Shown: positions 9,661-20,512, counted from the first letter of the stretch. The stretch: 64,000 nt of DNA from Anastrepha obliqua (GCF_027943255.1 NC_072892.1:161078792-161142791); one strand, 5' to 3'. Numbers and translations: made by a program. Notes: generated by a model not told the origin, from the sequence alone.

Positions 9661-10865
9661 CGAGGTGTGTTCAAAAAGTATAGCGAATTTTACGTTTTTT
9701 CATAAATGATTTATTCATTAATATCTATTTTGTCACCTTCAAAGTAATCCCCATGAGAAATTATGCACTTGAGCCAGCGTTTTTTCCAATCTTCGAAGCA
9801 CTTAAAAAAATTATTTTTTTATCTTGTGCAGCTTCTCCTTCGATGCCGTCTTTATCTCGTGAATCGTAGCGTAGCGTCGTCCTTTCATGGGCCTCTTCAA
9901 TTGCGGGAACAAGAAAAAGTCACAGGGGGCCAGATCTGGGGAATCATCATGAGTGTGTTGTTTTTGGTCGCGCATAAGAGCCAATTTTTGTTCTTTCACA
10001 AATCCGGGCGTTTCTGGCGGATTGCTTAGCGCAAATTGCGCATAACTTGCAGGTAATATTCCTTATTGACCGTTTTACCCTGTGGTTGTGATGCACAACG
10101 CCCCTACAATCGAAGAAAACGGTAAGCAAAACGTGCGGTAGCTTCCATTGAGATGATTGAGCTTTGGTTTCCACGTCATAACCATAAACTCACGATTCGT
10201 CACCAGTTATGACCCTCTGGAGCAAATTTGGGTCGTCGCGGACAGAGTCCAACATCTCATTAGCAATGTTCATGCGATGCTGTTTTTGTACGAATTTTCC
10301 GGCGACCCGTCTCATGCCAAAATCATTGAAAAAATCGAATGGCACGAGCCAATCGATATGTCTAGGTCCTCAGTAACTTCTCTAACGGTGATTCGACGAT
10401 TGGGCAATACCATTTTCTTCACTTCATAAATTTTTTCGTCTGCTGTTGAAGTGCTCGGGCGTCCGTCACGCTTTTCGTCATTCACATCTTCTCGGCCTTC
10501 TGAGAACATTTTGTACTACCGATAAACGTTGCTTTGGTCCAAAGTAGCTTCTCCGTATGACACAGTGAATATTCGGAATTCATCCGCGCGCTTAATTTCG
10601 TTTTTCACACAAAATTAGATACAGATTCTTTGAGCCATCTTTTTGAAAAGGTAAAAATCGAAGACGAGCCGAAACACGTGCAAGCAAAGCAGCTGTCAAC
10701 AATTAACTGAACATTCAAAATTGCCGAACTCGTCGGCTTGAGAGAGAAACATGAGTACCAACATATCGCCACAAAAAAATCGAAATTCGAATAACAAAAG
10801 CAAGTGTGTTCAAGTACGTAACCTGCGAAAATTCAAAATTCGCGATACCTTTTGAACACACTTCG
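9661..10865 (-). mobile_element. Mariner element (1,205 bp), second family, copy 1
   Basis: Ends CGAGGTGTGTTCAAAAAGTA (9661) and its near-inverse at 10865, matching over about 30 bases with a few changes. TA on both sides (9659-9660, 10866-10867). The same ends and protein are seen at 32,619-33,738 in the opposite orientation. Complete in outline but heavily mutated. Confidence 0.85.
9811..10509 (-). pseudogene. Mariner transposase (DD34D type), many breaks
   Basis: Three open pieces follow one another on the minus strand. The first (10312-10509) carries EDVNDEKRDGRPSTS and VREVTEDLDISIGSCHSIF, the linker and second HTH. The second (9947-10174) has ETKAQSSQWK and LLTVFFDCRGVVHH from the core. 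The third (9811-9999) has HDDSPDLAPCDFFLFPQLKR with the third catalytic D, and IHEIKTASKE. The region with the second catalytic D (HHDNAPAH in the sister copy) is deleted here. Not functional. Confidence 0.75.
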
Positions 10866-11039
10866 TAAATAGTCTTTAAAAAGTAACGCCTACCTATTTT
10901 TCATGTAATTTTTAACATTTGTGAAGTAAGCAGATGTAAAATTTTACGCGATAGAAGAACAGTTTAATATTATTGAAACGTATCCCAAAATTTGTGGTTT
11001 TTTAATGGAAATACTCGTAATCGCCCGAATGGGTTGTCA

Positions 11040-11310
11040 GTTCAAAGGTTGGTGCCAAAAGTTCAAGAAACTAGTGCTGTCGGGCATAAAAAAATGACTT
11101 GAAGACCAAAAACTGGATGTTAATTTGAATTATGTTGAGATTCGTGAATTTTTGGTGTACAAAATCGTCCAAAAAGAAAAAAGACTAGCGGAGCAAAGAC
11201 CACAAACTGGCCCTTCCGTTGAGAATATTGCTGCTATAGCGCAAAGTGTTTTCCTTTCAGAAGCCAATGAGTGTTCGTTTTCCATAGCAGAGACAAATAA
11301 CTAACCGAAA
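11040..11310 (+). pseudogene. N-terminal fragment of a mariner/DD41D-type transposase
   Basis: In one frame AEQRPQTGPSVENIAAIAQS is readable (11,189-11,250), matching the linker region between the two DNA-binding helices in this superfamily. The flanking text is too degenerate to extend with confidence. It is probably a separate relic from the element starting at 11,470. Confidence 0.4.
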
Positions 11311-11469
11311 CAGGGTTACCGCTTTTGAGCTTTTCCTATGCAAAAAATATGTTTTCCCCCGCTTAGTAGGCTGGCAAGTTAGAAATAAATTTTGTAGGTT
11401 TTCTGAATATCAAGGAAGAAGTAAATAAGGAAAAATTTTTTTGGTAACCAAATTCTTTGGTCATGCATA

Positions 11470-12080
11470 GGGTCTTTTTTTTAGCTGCATGAGAATTATT
11501 GATATCGATAACTGTGATTTGACAGCATTATGGCAAACGATGTTGATATTTCTGCCCAGTAAAGTTTGGAATGTCATCATTTAATCGTTTAACGCCAGAA
11601 AAACGCTTCCAAATTGTGGAAATTTACTTTGCAAAAATAAAAATAAAATTTGTTTGCGAAGTTCATAGAGCCCTTATTTATTTCGAAATGTGGAAGGAGC
11701 TGCCGTTACTGTGAATCGCGACCGCTATCGAGCCATGCTGACTGACGTTTTGTTTCCAAAAATTAATCAGTTAAACATCAATGACATTTGGTTCCAACAA
11801 AACAGCGCAACTTGTCAAACAGCGCGCTTAGAAATCCATTTATTCCAATATTCAAGCCACCATTGACACCATATGGCCAGATTTATTGGAAGAAGTAGTA
11901 AAAAATTGAACTGATCGAATGGGCCATGTAATTCCTAACGGCGGCAGGCATATGTCGGGTATCGTATTCAAAAAAGAATTGCCATCAAAGCATACTAGAT
12001 TAGAATAAAAAAATTCATTCCAACTATATTTCTGTTTTGTATTTTTATGTTAAGTTCTCAAGCCCCTAAAAAACACCCGA
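11470..12080 (+). mobile_element. Deleted DD41D-like element with TIRs ending in T-runs
   Basis: Left end GGGTCTTTTTTTTAGCTGCA and right end 'aagcccctaaaaaacaccc' (ending 12080) are inverted copies; TA lies at 11468-11469 and 12081-12082. Inside, one frame reads AVTVNRDRYRAMLTDVLFPK and INDIWFQQNSATCQTA, where the second catalytic D is replaced by N. Both the N-terminal half and the part after the second D are lost. The copy at 20,733-21,317 shares the left end and leader. Confidence 0.7.
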
Positions 12081-12327
12081 TACATGCGTAGTATATAAGC
12101 AAAAAATCATGAACATGATGAACAGTAGTTGCTCCTTTTGATCTTTCATTTTAACAAAACAATTGATTGCGTACAAAAATATTTTTCAACTTCCGCCTAT
12201 TTTAGCATAGTAAACGGTTTTTTTGATCGTCCGTCGCACAGTGGGGATTTTTGACAAATAGAAGTGAAACCTTCCGTAAAACAAACTGAGAGAGAATAAG
12301 ATGAAAGCAGCATTAGGAGCGGGAAAG
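12081..12327. other. Short interval without a recognised feature
   Basis: AT-rich sequence between the DD41D-like element and the endonuclease relic, with no motif that I can assign. Confidence 0.35.
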
Positions 12328-12740
12328 TTATAGGTTCATTATAATATTGCTATAAAGTTCATATTTTATTTTCTTCATTTTATTATATTCATCCTCAATG
12401 TTTTCAATTTCAACAAATGATACGAGTGGCTTATGATAGCTAAAATATGATACAAATGCTTTGGTTTCGATGTTGTCAACATATCTTTGAAATACCGCGT
12501 CAATGGTTGTTTTTGATCGTGTTGTCGATTCAGTGCGATTGTTACACATTTTTAAATTGAATATTGTATTGAGAACGTCAATTAAAGGAACCGCTGTGTC
12601 CAATGCAAAATTTACGTTAAAATCGCCACTTAAAATCATTGGAACTTTATTGTAATCTTTTCTAATATAAGTATCCGCGATACTTCGGGTGTATACTTTA
12701 TTAAATTTTCGTGAATGAATTCCGTGATGCTATTTATTGA
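12328..12740 (-). pseudogene. Endonuclease/exonuclease/phosphatase-like fragment of a mobile element
   Basis: About 103 codons stay open, beginning MILSGDFNVNFALDTAVPLI, where GDFN is a hallmark of the EEP (AP-endonuclease-like) fold. Further on, KTTIDAVFQRYVD and FVSYFSYHKPLVS supply the late D and the final H motif (SYHKP). Upstream on the same strand FIHENLIKYTPEVS continues in another frame, so the gene is frameshifted near 12,680. The SYFSYHKP ending is one I associate with endonuclease domains carried by Helentron/Helitron-type or other unusual elements more than with the commonest fly LINEs. That link is from memory and unproved. Confidence 0.5.
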
Positions 12741-13066
12741 TTTTTTTTCTGTCGATTTTCACGACACTTTTCTGCATTATTTTTCGGCATAATTGCGGTA
12801 AATATTTAAAAATGAAAATATTTACGAATATAAAAATACACACGCGGTTGCTATTATGAGCGTCCCCAGCAAAACCTGCGTGACCGAAACTCTAACACAA
12901 TTACATTTTTTTGAATGTTACAAACACAATTACACATATGCACTCGTATTTGTTTGAAAATCGACTTTTTTTTTGGTTCTCCGTCACCTTTGGAAAATGT
13001 GTAAACAGTAAGCAAACTTTATTCATATATTTTTCCTCATTTTTGCATCAGTAAAATTAAACAAAC
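12741..13066. other. Interval without a recognised gene
   Basis: AT-rich; includes 'ttatgagcgtccccagcaaaacctgcgtgacc' style unique-looking text but no frame or repeat I can assign. Confidence 0.3.
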
Positions 13067-13250
13067 GCCGTAGCCGAATGGGTTGGTGCGTGACTACTAT
13101 TCAGAATTTACAGAGAGAACGTCAGTTCGAATCTAGGTGAAAACACCAAAATTAAGGAAAACTATTTTTCTAATAGCCCTCACCCCTCAGCAGGCAATGG
13201 CAAAACACCGAGTGTATTTCTACCATGAAAAAAAGCTCCTCATAAACATA
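13067..13250 (+). repeat. SINE copy, head and body, 3' truncated
   Basis: Starts GCCGTAGCCGAATGGGTTGG (A box at about 13,071), followed by GTTCGAATCT about 45 bases later (B box). The body then has 'ctcacccctcagcaggcaat' and 'gtatttctaccatgaaaaaa' and ends at an AAAAT repeat, without the usual distal half. It keeps the full head lost in the 8018-8283 copy. Confidence 0.8.
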
Positions 13251-13292
13251 TCATAAAATAAAATAAAATAACTGTATAAAAAAAATTTTTTT

Positions 13293-13357
13293 CTTGTGAT
13301 TCGAACCAAGGATTTTGGATCGGAAGCTCACATTGCTAGCCGCTCGGCTATCGCGCC
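13293..13357 (-). other. tRNA-like sequence (SINE head or tRNA pseudogene)
   Basis: The minus strand reads GCGCGATAGCCGAGCGGCTA (A-box spacing) and, 35 bases on, TTGGTTCGAATC (B box), with a possible anticodon arm between. The acceptor stem does not pair convincingly and no CCTCC or T-run terminator pattern is clean. It differs from the main SINE head, so it may represent a second tRNA-derived repeat. Confidence 0.45.
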
Positions 13358-13379
13358 ATGCTGTCGGCGCTGGCTTAAA

Positions 13380-13825
13380 AGTTATTTAGTTCGTCGCTAC
13401 GTTTATATGTAATATTCGTAGCCAAGAGTGTCGCTTTTTCGTTTCATCGAGTCTCAAATCACTCCCAACGATTCTAAAATGTTTTCACTTCAAAAATAGT
13501 TTTTAAGTTTTTAGTTAGTTGGGGGATGATTTCACTTTTCAAGGGGCGCCGGAAATTTGCGTACTTGTCGGGATGTATAATATTACCGCTGATAAGAACT
13601 ACAATAAGAAATGCCAAACCGAATTTGAATACATACAATTTTTTATTTTGATTTTGTAATGTTTGTAATGTTTTTCTGATATAATAAAAAATAAAATTTA
13701 AAATTAGGGGCTAGACAATCTTTTCCAAAATTATGTACGAACATTTTAAGAAAAACATTATTGAAATCGGTCAATAAATGTTTTCTCTTGGATTTATGAA
13801 CAAAATTTTTCGAAAAATATCCATT
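13380..13825. other. Interval without a recognised gene
   Basis: AT-rich non-coding text; no pairing ends or protein motifs found. Confidence 0.3.
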
Positions 13826-14058
13826 GCGCGCGCTAGCTGTACTGGTGCGTAACTACCATTCGGAATGGCATAGGTTCGAAACGCCGGACTCGAAACACCA
13901 ATTGATAGAAAAAGTTATTTCTAATGTCGGTCGCTTCTAGGCAAATCTTCGAAAGTACTTCTGCCATGAAAAAGCTTCTCACAAAAACAAAAAAAAAAAA
14001 AACGATCTGCAGTTCGGTGACGGCATAAAACTGTGGGCTACTCCACTTGTGCAAGAAA
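13826..14058 (+). repeat. SINE copy, diverged, interrupted by an RTE tail
   Basis: The head GCTAGCTGTACTGGTGCGTA has a damaged A box, while GGTTCGAAACGCC is an acceptable B box. The body 'acttctgccatgaaaaagct' and 'gttcggtgacggcataaaac' follows, with an A-run inserted at about 13,988-14,000. It stops at 'acttgtgcaagaaacg', where the reverse-oriented RTE fragment begins. Confidence 0.7.
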
Positions 14059-14065
14059 CGTCTTT

Positions 14066-14211
14066 TCTCCTTCTTCTTAATCACTTACGCGATTTTGGCC
14101 CAGTTTAACAAAGCGCGCCAGTCGTTTCTTTCTCGTGCTAACCGGCGCCAGTGAAGCCAAGTCCTTCTCCACCTGATCTTTCCTACGCAGAGGAGGCCTT
14201 TCTCTTCTTCA
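14066..14211 (-). pseudogene. 3' end of an RTE-like element
   Basis: On the minus strand it encodes WRRLARERNDWRALLNWAKI and a stop, matching the last residues of the RT at 8505-9509 (RDRNDWRAKIA), with an extra insertion. The AAG-repeat tail is at 14,066-14,075. It is 5' truncated at about 14,211 after the RKGLLCVGK segment. It lacks the ~13 bases containing GCGCCAATTA seen in the other copy. Confidence 0.75.
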
Positions 14212-14497
14212 GAGTTTAGAAAAAAATGTTGGTACACAGTTTTATAGTCCAATAAATTTAATAAAACAGTGTGCAAGTTTTAAATCGTTCAAAAATTTCG
14301 TTGATTTCTAGCAATTTTTTTTGTGACGATGTTTCTCATCGTCTCTCTCCGTATAAAGAACGTCGAGCATTTATTGTAGGAGAAAAGGCGCAAAACCTTC
14401 AGGTACAAAAATTATCAATAATCAACGAGAACTTCGAGCGATTTCAGTTACGTATTAATTTCAGTTTATTATTTTAAAATTGAATTGGCTATAAAAC

Positions 14498-14894
14498 TAA
14501 AATTTTTTGAAATTTTGAGAGAATTTTTTCGAATTTGTATAAATCTTGTGGCGGCCGAACCCAGAATCATTAACATCGGTTCATTTTTTACTAAGTTATG
14601 AGCATTTTAAAAAAAATTCTTATATAATTAAAAAAATCGATTTTGAGCCGAAAAACAAAATTGCCGATAAATCTTGAAAAAAAGTTTTTTCGGGCGAACA
14701 AAAAATTACGTGTCTCATTATTTTGACCAGAGAGCAACATATTTGAGTTACATCGAAATCGAAGAACATGTCCCGAATAGCCCGGTTGAATTGAAATGGA
14801 AAGCATCAGCAGAAATCATAATAATTCAAGTTTCCAACTTTCCACAAGGTTTATACAAATTCGAAAAATTTCTCTCAAAATTTCAAAATTTTTA
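14498..14894. mobile_element. Foldback/MITE element with ~50-bp inverted repeats
   Basis: The left arm (14,498-14,551) and right arm (14,842-14,894) pair over ~50 bases with few mismatches; both carry 'ttgaaattttgagaga' and 'cgaatttgtataaa' in opposite directions. The ~290-base middle has no recognisable protein. Flanks are AT-rich, so the target duplication is uncertain. Confidence 0.7.
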
Positions 14895-14924
14895 ACCAGA
14901 AAAACAAAAAGCAAAAAAAAAATT

Positions 14925-15800
14925 TTCTATTATTTTCTTTTATTTATTATTACGAGTATTTATTTTTATTTATTTATTTTATTTTATTTTTTTATTTACT
15001 TTGATTTTTATTTATTTCGATTTTTTATTTATTTCTATTTTTTATATTTTTGTTTGTTTATTTTTGTGCTGTATTTTTGTGCTGTATTTTTTATTTATGT
15101 ATTTTTATTTTTTTTTTCTTATTTTGATTTTTATTTATTTCTATTTTTTGTTTATTACTATTTTTTATTAATTTTTTCCTTTATTTGTTTTTATTTATTT
15201 CAATTTTTATTTATTATTTATTTGCTTTTTTATTTACTTTATTTTTTATTTATTTTTATTTTTAATTTTATTTTTTCCTTTATTTTTTTTATTTTATTTT
15301 ATTTTTATATTATTTATTTATTTTTTTTATTTTGTTTTATTTTTTTCTTTTTTATTTATTTTATTTTTTGTCTACTTTGATTTCTATTTATTTCTATTTT
15401 TTATTTTTTTTTATTTCTTTTTTATTTTATTTTTTTTATTTACTTTATTTTTTATATTTTTTATTTATTTTATTATTTATTTCTTTTATGTTTTATTTAA
15501 TTTGGTTTTAGTTTACTTTGATTTTTATTTATTTCTATTTTGTGTTTAATTTTTTATTTACTATATTTATTTTATTTTTTATTCATTTTATTTACTTTAT
15601 TTTCATTTAATTTTTATTTATATTATTTTTTATTTTATTATATGTTTACTTTGATTTTCACTTATTTCTAGTTTTTATTTATTTCTATTTTCTCCCCCTT
15701 TTTTTGTTTTTTTTTTGTTTTTTATTTATTTATAATAATGCTTTATTTATTTTATTTTTTATTAATTTTTTATTTTTATTATTTGTAGTATTCCAAAAAA
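14925..15800. repeat. Low-complexity TTTAT/TTTTA block, ~0.9 kb
   Basis: Almost only T with A, in imperfect units of TTTAT, TTTTATTT and TTTGATTTTTATTTATT. A weak longer period ('actttgatttttatttattt') recurs about every 100-130 bases, hinting at expansion of a larger unit. It starts immediately after the foldback element. The long ORF through it (Phe/Tyr/Leu/Ile only) is an artefact. Confidence 0.85.
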
Positions 15801-16086
15801 AAAAATAAATAAATGCCTCTTATGACATTTCTTGAAAAAAACAGTTTCATTTTAACAAGCCTTTTGATACGTATAATAAAAATTTAACCTACATCCCACA
15901 GCTTCTCTTATCTCTATTGTTACGAGCTGTTTATTTTTTTGTTTCGTTTACAAAATTTTATCAGTGACAAATTCTAAGTCTATTGTTGCGTTGAAGGCTA
16001 TGTACTTAAACGTTATTTATTATACAGCTTTAGTATTTAGTGAAAATTGTCGTAGTTCAATTGGCTAGCTTTTTAAGTATGGTATA

Positions 16087-16125
16087 CAAGGTGACGCAGA
16101 ATTAATCAGCCACTTTTGTTTTTAA
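16087..16125 (+). repeat. End of a MITE family (GGTGACGCAGAATTAATC)
   Basis: CAAGGTGACGCAGAATTAAT after a TA resembles the ends at 17,847, 20,513 and 29,085. The opposite end is not clear here. Confidence 0.5.
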
Positions 16126-16332
16126 ATTACTTGTTTTTTTCTAAATAAAAAAAAATATAGTTTTAACCAATAGAGATTTGGACCTTAGTGCGCTCTATTA
16201 CCTGTATTTTGTACCTGTCTCTGTACTGCAGCAGCCTGGTTCAGAAGTGTGAAATGTGATTGAAAATTAGAAATATTCCTATAGAGTGATTGTTTTTCCA
16301 TACATACGCAAAAATAATCACTTTTAATTTAA

Positions 16333-16941
16333 GACAGTAAGTCTTCAATAGACGCCATTCTTAATTCATCAAACGAATGCCATCTCATAAACAAAATCCG
16401 CCAAAATTTACATCAGTACAGCTCCATAAAAGTAATGTGGGTACCTGGACATACTGGCATTAGAAGTAATGAGATTGCGAATAAAAGAGTCAAAGAAGCT
16501 GGCACCGAACCTCTTCTTCTTTTCGATTACCTCACAAATGCAGATATTCGTAAACTTTGCAAAAAACAGCAGCTCGTTAGATGGCAAACAGAATGGAGTA
16601 AATACCAGCATTTCTATAAAAACTGCAACCCCGATGATGCACGATCGACCTTTTCTGTAAACCTGCCAATCAAAAATATAAAAATTTTTGTTAGGCTAAG
16701 AATTGGGCACACGATTGCCACACATACGCATCTACTTAACGGCGATTCTGCACCACCATGTCCCTCTTGCGGCGACTGCAACCTCACAGTATCTCACCTG
16801 CTCGATGACTGCCCAGAGCAACAACACATCAGGACAGCTCTATTTACTAACACTAAACCTTCTGATCATCTTAAATTTATTAACGCCACCAATGTTAATA
16901 TTCTATTGCAATTCGTATCTCTATGTAAAATAAGCATATAA
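16333..16941 (+). pseudogene. RNase H and C-terminal zinc region of an I-type LINE
   Basis: The frame is open for ~200 codons. It begins DSKSSIDAILNSSNECHLIN (end of the RNase H TDS motif, the T codon now a stop), then VMWVPGHTGIRSNEIANKR, the WVPGH...GNE signature with the usual final D changed. The C-terminal domain has RLRIGHTIATHTHLLNG and a Cys-rich CPSCGDCNLTVSHLLDDC. Such a domain follows RT in I-group LINE ORF2 proteins. RT itself is absent by truncation. The ATG at 16,435 is internal. Confidence 0.8.
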
Positions 16942-17141
16942 TCTAATATCCTCACATCAGCTATAAATATACACATTTATACATCTTTCTGTACTAAATA
17001 TTATTACCTAAGTATGTTCAAATTTTTTTTTTTTTTATTTATTTATTTTTTTTCTAGCCGACAGCCCCGGCAGCCAGTGCTTTAGATTTGAGTGTAACAA
17101 TTATTTATAATTGTTTCTCTTTAAATAAATAAATAAATAAA
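16333..17141 (+). mobile_element. 5'-truncated I-type LINE with RNase H and TAAA tail
   Basis: Coding sequence enters at 16,333 directly after a stop and runs to 16,941, followed by ~200 bases of 3' UTR and a (TAAA)n tail at 17,124-17,141. A 5'-truncated copy with simple-repeat tail is the product of target-primed reverse transcription. Flanking duplications were not found. Confidence 0.75.
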
Positions 17142-17844
17142 ATTAAATTTCTAAAAACAAAAACCCCGAATACTAAATATTCAAATTTTTTTATGTTGTC
17201 ACGTGTTATTTTCTTTTTTTTGTACAATTTTAACAATTAATTTTTTACATAATCAAATAATTTATGTACTACGTTTTTATTTATTATTTAGCTCAGATAT
17301 TATTTTTGCGGTGAATCACTTAGTATCTGTGCCCGCGGTCGGCAAATTCCCTGTGACAGCGCATGCGATAAGGGGATTTATGGTTTTAAAATAACGCGCG
17401 CTCGCTGGAAGAACGTCATATCCCAGAAAAAATATGTATGTATGTATATTCTTATATAGAAAAAACCGGCTTTAAATTTTGTACTTAATTATTCAGCTCT
17501 AATTAAAAATAAAGATACTTTTGCTTCTAATGCAATTATTATTGGTAGCTACCGCATAAAAGAGCAGCTGGGTGCATACTCGAAAATATCTCACAATTTT
17601 TTTTTCTTTTGCTCGATTCTGATATGAAATATTTCCATGTATGTATGTATGTATGTATATTAGCAATGATTATAATTACATTTTTTATATTGCTTTAAAA
17701 AAGAAAAGATTGGCATATGAAAGACATCTTCCGTGGTATTTCACTTTGCGTTTGCTTTCTTTTCTTTAAAATACTGATTTGTGGAATCCTCTCAAACCGG
17801 TTAAGCACTAAACTGCTGCACTTATTGTAATATTTGTGGAGTAA
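17142..17844. other. Interval without a recognised gene
   Basis: AT-rich; (ATGT)n microsatellite at about 17,636-17,660. No coding signal. Confidence 0.35.
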
Positions 17845-17846
17845 TA

Positions 17847-17885
17847 CAAGGTGGCGCAAAAATCGCGCTTTTGGAAGATTTATAT
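17847..17885 (+). repeat. End of the same MITE family (GGTGGCGCAAAAATC)
   Basis: TA then CAAGGTGGCGCAAAAATC, as at 20,513 and 29,298 (inverted). The following 'ggaagatttat' also follows the end at 20,513. The far end is not recognised. Confidence 0.5.
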
Positions 17886-18210
17886 TTCTCACAAATGGCT
17901 TCGTAAGGCAGTCATACAGCCTTCTTTAGTCTTTAGACTTTTTTATAAGCTGACTAAATCGGAACGGCACAGAAATTATCAAAACTTGCAGAATAGATGG
18001 GCAAATACATCCCGCATTCTGCATTCTTTCCGTTGCTAGAACGAATAGAAGTACACCGAAAACATTAAAAATCCAGCTGACATCCATCATAAACCATTTG
18101 GCTTTCGAACCAACGTGAAGACTAAGAAATTTTTTTTTATTCAAATTAGCAGGAAGAACAGTAGTATTTCGGCTCGAAGAGAATACTTCTAATAGAGCTG
18201 ATTCTAATTG

Positions 18211-18612
18211 ACATCATCATTCGATAGCCTGTATAGTTGCTGCAACAAAAACCGGTTATTCCTTAATTTTAAGAAATGTTCTAAAGTCAGTTTTGCGCAA
18301 CTTCGCTCTCACTTTTTGTCGATATACCATCTGGGAAACTTTATTTCATCCAGCATTGATGAAATTATGTATTTGGGCGTTGTTTTTTGATTACCGTTGT
18401 ACATTCATTGGTCACTTAAACTATATTATACCTAAATCTTATTCATTTCTAGCCTTTGTTAAGCGTAATGGCAAGAAATTTGCTGACCCCTATACTGGGA
18501 AACATCTTTTTGTTACGTTTGTTCGCTCAAGACTTGAATACGACTCTTTGATTTGGGGTACTTATACCTCTCGTGTTGCGCATTTAGAACGCATTCAAAA
18601 GAAATTTGAAAT
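18211..18612 (+). pseudogene. Jockey/CR1-like reverse transcriptase, thumb fragment
   Basis: SFDSLYSCCNKNRLFLNFKKC corresponds to the segment just after the YADD motif, where NxLxLNxxKC is typical. After a frameshift near 18,388 come FADPYTGKHLFVTFVRSRLE and LIWGTYTSRVAHLERIQKKF, the usual thumb with VRxxLEYxSxIW. It ends abruptly in an A-rich stretch. The LINE at 35,040-36,549 has the same layout (TLKTVHCAFVRSRLDCAAIW), so the two belong to one lineage. Confidence 0.7.
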
Positions 18613-18689
18613 AAATAAAAAAAAAAATAAAAAAATATATATAAACTTAATTTTCTGTTTATTGAACTATAAAATTCTTCCTTGATAAC

Positions 18690-19174
18690 CGCGGCATAGA
18701 AGACGCGAAGCATGATTGTGATGTATTAGTGAGAGCCACAATCAGATAGACGCCCTTATTATTATCTTAAGTCCGATTTTAAGAAAAGTTTTCGAAAATC
18801 CATTTTTGATAAGACTTTTGTGAACTTAGGACTAAGTAGCAAAGTCTCTGTCACTCTACAAAACTAATAAAATGTTTTGAGCCCTTGAGCTGGGTCTGCC
18901 TTACCAAATATATTTTAACTGCTGCATAACTGTTTTCTTAATTTCGAGGTCATAGGCGCCCCTCTTGACCGATAATCTATTATTTTATGGAAAAAAAATT
19001 AATACCTTCACATGAAACGTGGTGCCCTTTACGAGTATATGAATAAATTTGGCCAATGCCTGTAACACCAGCGACTATATTTAGAACTGGTATTGTTCAG
19101 ATTGTAATTAGCTCATGGTTGAATCCATTAGCCTGCCTTGAATACTTTTTGTGTTTACAATCATACATACATAC
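18690..19174. other. Interval without a recognised gene
   Basis: Non-coding text between the LINE fragment and the large hairpin; no motifs. Confidence 0.3.
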
Positions 19175-19636
19175 TAGGCCGGGTCGATTTGTGGGGAGGC
19201 AAAAAAATCGACCATTGCTCTGTGAAAATCGTATTCTAGGGATCAAAATAAGAAACTTTGCTGAAGGAACCATACCTCTAAAACGAATTCTGATGTCCCC
19301 CACTTTGGGTCGAACTTTTTAGTTTCTTTTCTCATGTAAAGGCCGAAAATGGTGATATTTTGAAATGATTGTATGGGGAACCCCCCAGGGGAGTTCCAGG
19401 GGGTGTGTCACTGGCATGGGTGGATCGGCCGTCCAAAGTTAGTGGGGGTCGGTCATACATTTGGACTCGATTGGAGCACTCTAAATGGGTCAAAGTGGGA
19501 TTTTTCGTTCGACCTAAATTGGGGCACATCAGAATTCGTTTTAGAGGTATGGTTCCTTCGGCAAAGTTTCTTATTTTGATCCCTAGAATACGATTTTCAC
19601 AGAGCAATGAGCGATTTTTAAATCGACCCGCCCTAA
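19175..19636. mobile_element. Long-inverted-repeat hairpin element, 462 bp
   Basis: Left arm 19,175-19,314 and right arm ~19,497-19,636 are inverted copies over ~140 bases at high identity; both carry 'catacctctaaaacgaattc' (right arm inverted) and 'ctctgtgaaaatcgtattct'. The right end reads CGACCCGCCCTAA. The loop is ~180 bases, GC-richer, without recognisable coding. Flanks share 'atacatacatacta' on both sides, which could be a 14-bp target duplication or chance CATA microsatellite. Outer bases match the small hairpin at 30,151-30,298. Confidence 0.8.
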
Positions 19637-20511
19637 TACATACATACTAGTATATGTGCATTACAATAAATAAAAATTGATGGGTTAATTCTTTTTAATG
19701 CATCGTCGACAAATCTATTCAATTGAGCCGAAAATCGATAGGCACATCCTTTCAGCGCAATTTTAACGAATACTTCGCATGTCTGTGTATGTATGTGTAT
19801 TAAATACATAATAATAGTAATTTTCATGCTCGTAACGTATAACTATAATAATTTACATACATTCATACACGCGTGTCAATACAAATCAGTAGTTGAATGC
19901 AAGTATGGGCATTCCCTCCCATTCTTTACTTGGGCTCATATGTATGCATGCATGTATGTATGTGTGTATGTAGTGTGCTGCTATTATTACATATTACTAA
20001 ATTTCGAGAAATATTTCTGAATAGAAGGACAACGAATAACTAGTGGAGTGATTTTCATTAGGTGGCTAAAGTGCTAATGGAAACATTAAAAATAGTAATT
20101 CATTGAAATCAGCAGAATATTTTACTTATTACCAATTCTTTGTATTATTACCAATTTCCATAGCGAGCTATGTAGAAGTAGGCGCATTCGCCACTCTTTG
20201 TTATCTTCGAATAGTTCTTTGGCATTCGCTAATTTGAGAATAAGTCAATCATCTCTTGCCACTTAAATTACCAAAACTCCAGTTTGCAGATGGGCGCTGA
20301 CAGTCAAATTTAAATTATCTTTACATTGCTGTGCACATTCACTCATTGTCTAGAGTTTATTTGATTCAGATTTGTTAGGAAAGTTTCAAAAAGTCCTTTT
20401 AAATAGGACTACAAAAATATTTGTCAGAAAATATCAGTAGGGGTTACCGAAGGCATAAATGCCGTCAATATGAGCGCTTACCCTGTAATTGAGAGAAATA
20501 CTTGCCTATAT
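19637..20511. other. Interval without a gene; TATG microsatellite
   Basis: Microsatellite (TATG/CATG)n at about 19,938-19,975. The remainder is AT-rich without coding signal. Confidence 0.4.
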
Positions 20512-20512
20512 A

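Noticed and set aside
13067..13140. tRNA gene suggested by A-box and B-box sequences
   Set aside because: The same head with a shared body recurs at several sites, acceptor stem pairing fails, so these are SINE heads.
14796..15380. 194-codon open frame made almost wholly of Phe, Tyr, Leu and Ile
   Set aside because: It is the translation of a T/A simple-sequence block; no start context, no domain, and the reverse strand is equally featureless.
19332..19650. Overlapping open frames on both strands inside the hairpin element, with near-identical peptides
   Set aside because: They arise because the two arms are inverted copies; the same peptide appears from each arm and there is no gene.
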